Positions 57,641 through 64,000 of a DNA stretch of 64,000 nucleotides are shown piece after piece; the stretch's first letter is position 1; the number at the start of each line of letters is the position of its first letter. Below the pieces are notes generated by a model. It ran no database searches. It was given only the letters and a program-made list of their open reading frames with translations, and was not told the DNA's origin. The DNA lies in contig CM041783.1 of NCBI GenBank assembly GCA_023374045.1, positions 123,071,503 through 123,135,502 of the forward strand. Direction: 5' to 3'. The DNA is from Limonium bicolor. Its lineage: Eukaryota > Streptophyta > Magnoliopsida > Caryophyllales > Plumbaginaceae. The position numbers were made by a program, and so were the translations under genes.

Positions 57641-59500
57641 ATGCTATGGCGGGGGAGCGTGATCGTGCTGGTGATCGCGTCGTCTTCCAGGTATCCTCCA
57701 GATCCATTCTCAGGATGTCTTTTCTGTTTGACTCGGGAGCTACGCACTCTTTCTCTGTTGTGATTTATTGGTAGACTTGAATTGACTGCTGTGCCAGTGA
57801 AGTAGATTGTGTGTGAGTAGTCCCTTGGGTGGGATTGCTCCGTATTCTTGATTCTGTGTATAAGGCTTGTCCCATAGCAGTTAGGGACAAGACTTTCTTT
57901 GCTGACCTCATCCGATGCGGATGACCTGTTCTGATGTGATGTTTAGGCATGGACTGGCTAGCAGAGCACCATGCCATATAGACTGTGCAGCGAGGAGAGT
58001 AGTGTTTGAATTGTCGGGTGAGCCGTTTTGTCTTTGCTGGGAATGCAGTCGTGTGCGCTATGATGTGTCTGCGATGCAGGCAGCCAGCTTCTTGAGGAAA
58101 GGGCTGCCAGGGATTCTTGTGCTATCTGCCAGAGGTGCGTGAGGGATCCAGCTTGGAGAGCATCCCGATGTCAGAGAGTTCCCTGAGGTTTTCCAGATGA
58201 TGTGCCCGGACTACCACCAGTGAGGGAGGTGGAGTTCACGATTGACTTAGCGCCAGAGACTCAGCCATCTCTAGGCCCCTTATCGTATGAGTCCGGCGGA
58301 GTTTGAAGGAGCTGAAGGTCCAGCTCAGGAGTGCTAGACAAGGGCTTCATTCGCCCTAGTGTTTCGCCTTGGGGAGTGCTAGTGTATTTGTGAAGAAAAG
58401 GATGGGACCTTCAGATGTGCATGATTATAGAGAGCTGAACAAGGTGACCATCAAGACCCGCTATCACCCTTCCGGCCATAGATGATCTGTTTGACCAGTT
58501 GGCGGGCGCCACAGTGTTCTCGAAGATAGATCTTCGTTCAAGGCTACCATCAGTTGAGGATTAAGGCCGAGGATGTGTCCTAAGTCCGCCTTTAGGACTC
58601 GTTATGGTCATTACGAGTTCCTAGTTATGCGTTTGGTTTGACTAATGATCCCTCAGTCTTCATGGATATGATGAACCGGTTTTCAAACCCTATCTGGATC
58701 AGTTTGTAGTGGTCTTCATAGATGACATCTTGGTGTCTTCCAAGGTGTAGAGGAGCACGATGAGCATCTAGGATTGTTCCGTAGACGTTTGAAGGATCGT
58801 GAGCTATATGCTAAGTGAAGATATGACTTCTGGCTGGATCGTGTAGTATTCTTGGGACATGTGGTCTCGAAGGACGGTTCTAGTGACCTAAGAAGATTAG
58901 AGATGTGATGGAGTGGTGAGGCCACGAATGTCGCTGAGATCTGGCAGTTTCCTTGGGTTAGCGGGTATTACAGGAAGTTTTCGAGGGGTCTCTAAGATTG
59001 TTCCCCACTGACCCGTCTGTTAAGGAAGGAGATCAAGTACGGTGGAGCGAGGCTTGCGAGCAAAGCTTTCAGGAGGTTAAGAAGAGGTTGACGACCGCAC
59101 CGATTCTGACTTTGCCATCTTGGGACCCGAGATTCGAGGTCTTCTGTGATGCGTCCCATAAGGGACTAGGATGTGTTCTGATGCAGCAGGGTAAGGTAGT
59201 GGCTTATGGCTCTCGGCAGCTTAAACCTTATGAGAAGAACTACCCTACCCACGATCCTGGAGTTGGCAGCTATGGTTTTCGCGCTGAAGATTTGGAGACA
59301 TTATCTGTATGGGCGTCGTGTAAGGTTTACACGACGGACACAAAGTCTCAAGTATTTGTTCACTCAGAAGGAGCTGAACTTGAGACAACGAAGGGTGGTG
59401 GAGCTACTTCACGACTACGATTTAGAGATCCTCTACCACCCGGGTAGAGCGAATGTTGTGCAGATGCTTTGAGCCGGAGAGTGCTCCGGTGTAGCTTGTG
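57641..59500 (+). pseudogene. protease, RT and RNase H of D
   Basis: The protease active site MSFLFDSGATHSFS lies near 57715-57756. RT is recognisable only in pieces: [11 protein letters not shown] near 58427-58460, a shifted IDLRS block near 58528, and [11 protein letters not shown] near 58710-58742. RNase H from 58998 has [19 protein letters not shown] and KNYPTHD. Frame changes occur roughly every 50-100 bases up to about 59470, far more than in the rest of the element. Confidence 0.85.
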
Positions 59501-61044
59501 CCTTGACAGGAGTTCGGAGTTCAGAGTCCGCCTTAGAGCTTCAGCGTATGGGCGTCTGGGTAGTCAGACCAGCCAGCGCCAGTGTGATAGCAGCACTTCA
59601 GGTTCAGTCTTCGTTGGTCGACAGGATCAGAGTTGGTCAGGAGTCGGATTCAGCTTTGAGTCGGATCAGAGAGGGGCTGCCTTCAGAGCAGAACTCAGAC
59701 TTCAGTGTCTCCAGTGATGGTTGTCTGCGTTTCAGAGGCCGAGTGTGTGTGCCCGACGATGCAGTTCTGCGTAGGGAGATCCTTCAGGAGGCTCACGGAG
59801 TGTCATATTCAGTTCACCCAGGAGGGGTGAAGATGTATCGAGATCTCAGAGAGTCGTTCTGGTGGTCAGGGATGAAGCGAGACATCTCTGAGTTTGTTTT
59901 GAAGTGCCAGACCTGTCAGCAGGTGAAGGCTGAGCACCAGAGGCCAGCGGGTTTGCTTCAGCCCCTTCCCATTCCTGAGTGGAAGTGGAAGAGTGTGGGG
60001 ATGGACTTTGTCCTGGGTTTGCCCAAGACTTCCTCGGGTTGTGATGCTATTTGGGTGATTGTTGATCGTCTGACGAAGTCTACTCATTTTCTGCCTGTGA
60101 GGAAGACCTTCAGTCTGGAGCGTCTAGCTCGTCTGTATCTGGATGAGATAGTGAGGTTGCATGGTGTGCCTACTACTATAGTTTCTGATCGTGACCCGCG
60201 CTTTGTTTCGAGATTTTGGCGCAGTTTGCATAAGGCCCTGGGTACGAATTTAGCCTTCAGTTCAGCTTACCATCCTCAGTCGGATGGCTAGACAGAGAGG
60301 ACTAATCAGGTTCTGGAGGACATGCTTCGCGCATGTGTCCTGGATTTTGGAGGTAGCTGGGAGCAGCATGTGACTCTGATTGAGTTTGCCTACAATAACA
60401 GCTTCCAGGCGAGCATTGGTATGGCTCCGTTCGAAGCGTTGTACGGTAGGAGGTGCAGGTCCCCCATCTGTTGGGATGACCTGAAAGAGAGGGTCTTGGT
60501 TGGACCTGAGCTGGTGCAGGGTGCAGTAGAGAAGATCAGGACGATTCGGGAGCGTCTGCTTGTTGCTCAGAGTAGGCAGAAGTGCTATGCAGATCAGAGG
60601 CGCAGGCCGCTTGAGTTTGATGTTGGTGATCATGTCTATTTGCGAGTGTCGCCGGTCAGAGGCGTAGTCCGGTTTGGGTAGCGTGGGAAGCTTAGCCCAA
60701 GGTTCGTTGGACCTTTTGAGATTCTAGAGAGGATTAGCCCTGTGGCCTACCGGTTAGCGTTGCCACCCGCTTTGTCTGCTGTCCACAGTGTTTTTCATGT
60801 CTCGATGTTGAGGAAGTACCTGCATGATCTGTCTCACGTGATCGACTACAGCCAGCTTCAGTTGAGAGAGGACTGCAGTTTCGAGGCGGTGCCTACTCGC
60901 ATTTTAGCCAGAGATGTCTGTCGGCTTCGTAGTAAGACCCTGCCTATGGTGAAGGTCCAGTGGTCTGATCAGTTAGAGAGTGAAGCGACTTGGGAACTCG
61001 AAGATGAGCTGCGTGCCAAGTTTCCCTCCCTGTTTGAGCAGTAA
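59501..61044 (+). pseudogene. integrase and chromodomain of D
   Basis: HHCC zinc site (VHPGGVKMYRDLRESFWW ... CQTCQQVKAEH), core with MDFVLGLPKT, VSDRDPRFVSRFW and the Glu in [13 protein letters not shown], then FEALYGRRCRSPICW, and the C-terminal chromodomain-like segment [19 protein letters not shown] ending at 61044. Only two stops interrupt about 510 codons: TAG at 60289-60291 and TAG near 60679. Compared with C the domain order is identical but the sequences differ clearly. Confidence 0.93.
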
Positions 61045-61074
61045 GGTGAGTTAATCTCAAGGACGAGATTCTTT

Positions 61075-61088
61075 TAAGGGGGAGGTGA
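61075..61088 (+). other. polypurine tract of D
   Basis: taagggggaggtga directly before the 3' LTR. Confidence 0.88.
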
Positions 61089-63293
61089 TGTTATAACCCG
61101 CATAGTTGCAACATTATATTATATCCGGTTTATGTAATGATCTAAGATGGGTTACATTATGATTGTTAGTTGGGACTTCGGCGGTATTGTTTTGATAGAT
61201 GAGGGCAAGGAAGTCATTGCTTAAAACAATTAAGGTAATTGTTTTCTTTAATTAATAAGGAAAGGGAGCCTTATTTAATTATAAATCTTCTAATTGTTTT
61301 ACATTATGATCAGTTTTCCTCCACTAGTTCCATCGTGCGTTCAGAACATCGACTTCCATTCTTCTCTCTCTCTCTCTGTTCTCTCTCTTGCTGAGGATCG
61401 TGAAGGCTGCTGCTACAATCAGATTGGAGGGTTTTGCTGCTGCGTTTCTCTGATCGATTCAGGTTTGTATTCAAGAATTCGGGACTGCGTTGGTGGTTTT
61501 CTTCTCTCTCTGTTTTCTGATTTTGAGCTGTGGTACATGATTAAATCAGAAGGCTTCGTTGCTGTTGAGTTGTGATTGTGCGGGCTGTGGAACTGCTGCA
61601 GATTGTGGAGTTTATTCACTTCTGAAATCAGGTTGGTGTTGCAGATTTTGGGGTTTGGATAATCTAGGGTTCTTCATTTCAGTTTCTGATTTTTGTGTCA
61701 ATTGGTTTGGTTAATCAGTGGCTGTTGATCTGTCCGTATTGTTGCTCTGCGTGGATTGTGCCTGCTGCCTCAGTTCGTTGTTGTTTCTGCTGATAAACGA
61801 GGTAGGTGGTTACTCGATTCGGTTTGGAAGTTCAGCCATGGGGATTGCAACGGTTCTGTTTTGGGTGTGAATTCTGTTTGTGTTGTCTGTTTGGTTGCGT
61901 TTTGGAATGGTTAAAACCCCATGGTTCTCTGTTTTTCTCTGTGATTGGTGTGTGTATCAATTTGGCAATTCGTGATGATGTTTTTGCACAAGTTTCTGCT
62001 CTGCTCGTCTTCTGGAAAATGCAGTTTTCGCACTGTCCGAACTTCCGTCCAAGCTTTGAAGTTCGGACAGTGCGTTTTGCTCTATTGATTTTCAAAGTTC
62101 GGGGCATGTCCGAACTTTGATGTTCAGACACGCCCTTGGGTTCTTCCCTGATTTTAGTTCGACCTGTGTCCGAACTTGGACGTCCGGACACAAGGTCGGA
62201 CCTTCCGCGTAACTCTTTTCCGTAACCCGTCCGAACATCAGTCCGAACATTGATGTTCGGACCTTCTGAATTCCTCTATCTGATTTCAATTCGACTTGTG
62301 TCCGAACATTGATGTCCGGACACAAGTTCGGACATTTGACAATCTCTGGTTTCCGAGTCTCGACTTGTGTCTGAACATCGACGTCCGGACACAAGTTCGG
62401 ACACCCCTCTGTTTTCAGCGTAACTTCTTCGTTTGAACTTCGATTTGTGTGCCGTCTGCGGCATTGGGTCCCTTACGACCTGTGCTACAGATTTATGAGT
62501 GTTTGGGCATATCTAAATGCAATCTTGCTTCTATTTAATCAACCCTTCTGTTTTGGGACATTTCACATTGTTTCTGAGCCGTGAATGGCTGGGTCGAGCT
62601 ATTCCGTGGTATACCATGTAGATGTCGTTCTGAGTGTGGGTCATTCCCATTCTGTTCTGTGGGGTTGACGAACCCTTTGGCTCTTTCGAGTCATTTCTGC
62701 GTTGTCGAGAGACCTGGTATGGTCTATGGGTCTTCGACCCTTCTGAGTGTGTGCATTGTGTCTTGTCCCCTTTCTATTTAAGAGTTCTGATTGTTTCTGA
62801 ATTGGGAACCCTTGAGTTCCCGTCTGTTTCTGTTCTGGAAACTTCTGAGTATTGAGAATTGTGGATATAACGTTTATCTTCTCCTTCTTCTGATTTCAAT
62901 TGTTTTGAGCGACCTTACTGATGACGGTCGCTGCTTACTGGGCATAGTTGTGTGCTCATTCCCCTACTTTTAACATTTTTGCAGATTGATCAGCGAGGAT
63001 CACTTATTCAGTTTCTGGAGCTTAGTTTATGTTATAGCTCATTTGTTATTTGATATTCTTACTCAGGCTTGTATCCTTCGGGCCTTACTCTGTTAGACCT
63101 CTGTTTCTGTTTGGAACATGTATTTGGGATTTTGTATTTGCTTCCGCTGTATTTGAATACTTTGGTTTACAATGTTTATGTAATTCTGTTTTGGGCCTTT
63201 ATTGCATTTGAGTGTTTTAGAGCCTTGCGTTATTGGTAGTAATACGCGGCGTGTAATACCCTTAACTCTTAGGCCGGTTTTAAGGGTGTTACA
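61089..63293 (+). repeat. 3' LTR of D (2205 bp)
   Basis: The partner of 41918-44114, with the same ends, and palindrome array at 62034-62403. Confidence 0.95.
62034..62403. repeat. palindrome array in the 3' LTR of D
   Basis: The same gtccgaac...gttcggac units as in the 5' LTR, with slight differences in one unit near 62105-62130 (an intact arm here, a changed one there). Confidence 0.92.
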
Positions 63294-64000
63294 ACATCTG
63301 GCATGAACTCATGTGTATGTTCAGTTTCTTACCCCGCCTTGCGGTTATATACTTTGACTATCCCGTTTAGGGTTGTAACGTCTCTCGTTATTGGGTAGAT
63401 CATTGGTACCTTTCCTTTACCTTCTTGGTCTAGTCGTTATTCTCTTCAGTGAGGTATACTATAGGAATTCTATCCCGTTCATCGAACATTAATATGTTCA
63501 TTTTAGGCATTCGGCTTATTGTATACGCTGGGTATTCATTCCAGTTACCATTTGTTTCCTTCGTGATTTTTGAGACATATCCAATGTCTATACTAAATAC
63601 TCTGTGCTTCTCGCACCTCTTAACGCTATGTCCTTAGGTCCGTCATCTTATTGGGTTCTTGAATCCTTTAGCTTAATAAGCTTCATTGTGTTCTTCGATC
63701 ATTCGAGGTGTCCAACTGTCTTGATTTGAATTGACTCTTTCGTCCGTAGTATGGAGTCGACTACTTCCCGTGTTCCGTACTCTACTTGTATACATACATG
63801 GAGTATCTTATTGATACGTTACCACTTACCCGACTAACTCATAACTGGTCTGTCAGGCCCGCAAGCTCCTTCGGAGTGCAGTCGTTCCATGTCTCATTTG
63901 TGTACACTTGTAGTGTTGGTCACACGCCTAGGTAAAGTATTCTGTTGCCAACTCCTCCTATATATTCCTATGATAACTTACTGTGGTTCTCTGGTTTGGT
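63294..64000 (-). mobile_element. element E (or other host DNA) right of D
   Basis: It starts with the duplication acatc. CT-rich, no recognisable gene, similar in character to 41389-41917 which it would join if D were removed. The strand is inferred from the orientation of E's LTR. Confidence 0.4.

Larger units (their letters stand above)
41918..63293 (+). mobile_element. Ty3/gypsy chromovirus D (Tekay/Del-like), split by element B
   Basis: LTRs at 41918-44114 and 61089-63293, primer site tggtatcagagc after the 5' LTR, polypurine tract before the 3' LTR, and perfect flanking ACATC (41913-41917, 63294-63298). About 8.95 kb without the inserted B. gag to RT is riddled with indels, while integrase and chromodomain are nearly open. 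It is a different family from C: the LTR starts tgttataaccc and its palindrome array differs. Confidence 0.95.

Overview
The window reads as nuclear DNA of a flowering plant from a gene-poor, probably heterochromatic block. Almost every base can be assigned to LTR retrotransposons of the Ty3/gypsy superfamily nested inside one another. I found no ordinary single-copy host gene, rRNA or tRNA. The plant assignment rests on Tat-lineage elements with two RNase H domains and an antisense gene, Tekay-type chromoviruses with an initiator-Met-tRNA primer site and a C-terminal chromodomain, and the AT-rich, TG..CA-bounded LTRs. The species cannot be told.

Layout. (1) 1-1337: end of an unidentified insertion, probably an LTR, that interrupts element A. 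(2) 1338-13294: Tat element A, minus strand, with antisense gene, minisatellite, integrase, RT-RNase H, protease and gag, followed by three LTR copies separated by two truncated gag copies. (3) 13295-22404, 26610-26866, 41389-41917 and 63294-64000: pieces of an old non-coding element E that hosts the other insertions. Its 4.3 kb LTR (14089-18350) has a primer site on one side and a polypurine tract on the other. (4) 19697-21463: probable solo LTR G. (5) 22405-26609: solo LTR F with a perfect 5-bp duplication. (6) 26867-41388: chromovirus C, minus strand, with 4.0 kb LTRs, a nearly open pol and an AlkB-like dioxygenase sequence between gag and protease. (7) 41918-63293: chromovirus D, plus strand, with 2.2 kb LTRs and a perfect duplication ACATC, split by (8) Tat element B, plus strand, 44238-56656, duplication GTGTA, placed just upstream of the D gag start codon.

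How the parts work together. A and B are two copies of one family in opposite orientation, so each helps read the other. Sense gag and pol are separated by a GT-AG intron whose removal puts them in one frame. A second intron splits the second RNase H domain. Downstream, a spliced antisense gene with at least four introns runs toward pol, and a 48-bp minisatellite lies between the two converging 3' ends. Nearly all coding regions are broken by stops or frameshifts. The main exceptions are the integrase of B and long parts of pol in C.

Most notable: the AlkB-like core in C keeps its metal triad and 2-oxoglutarate signature, and arrays of short GC-rich imperfect palindromes with TCCG/CGGA-type arms occur in the LTRs of several otherwise different families. 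Unusually dense single-base indels around 56-59.5 kb may be assembly error rather than decay.
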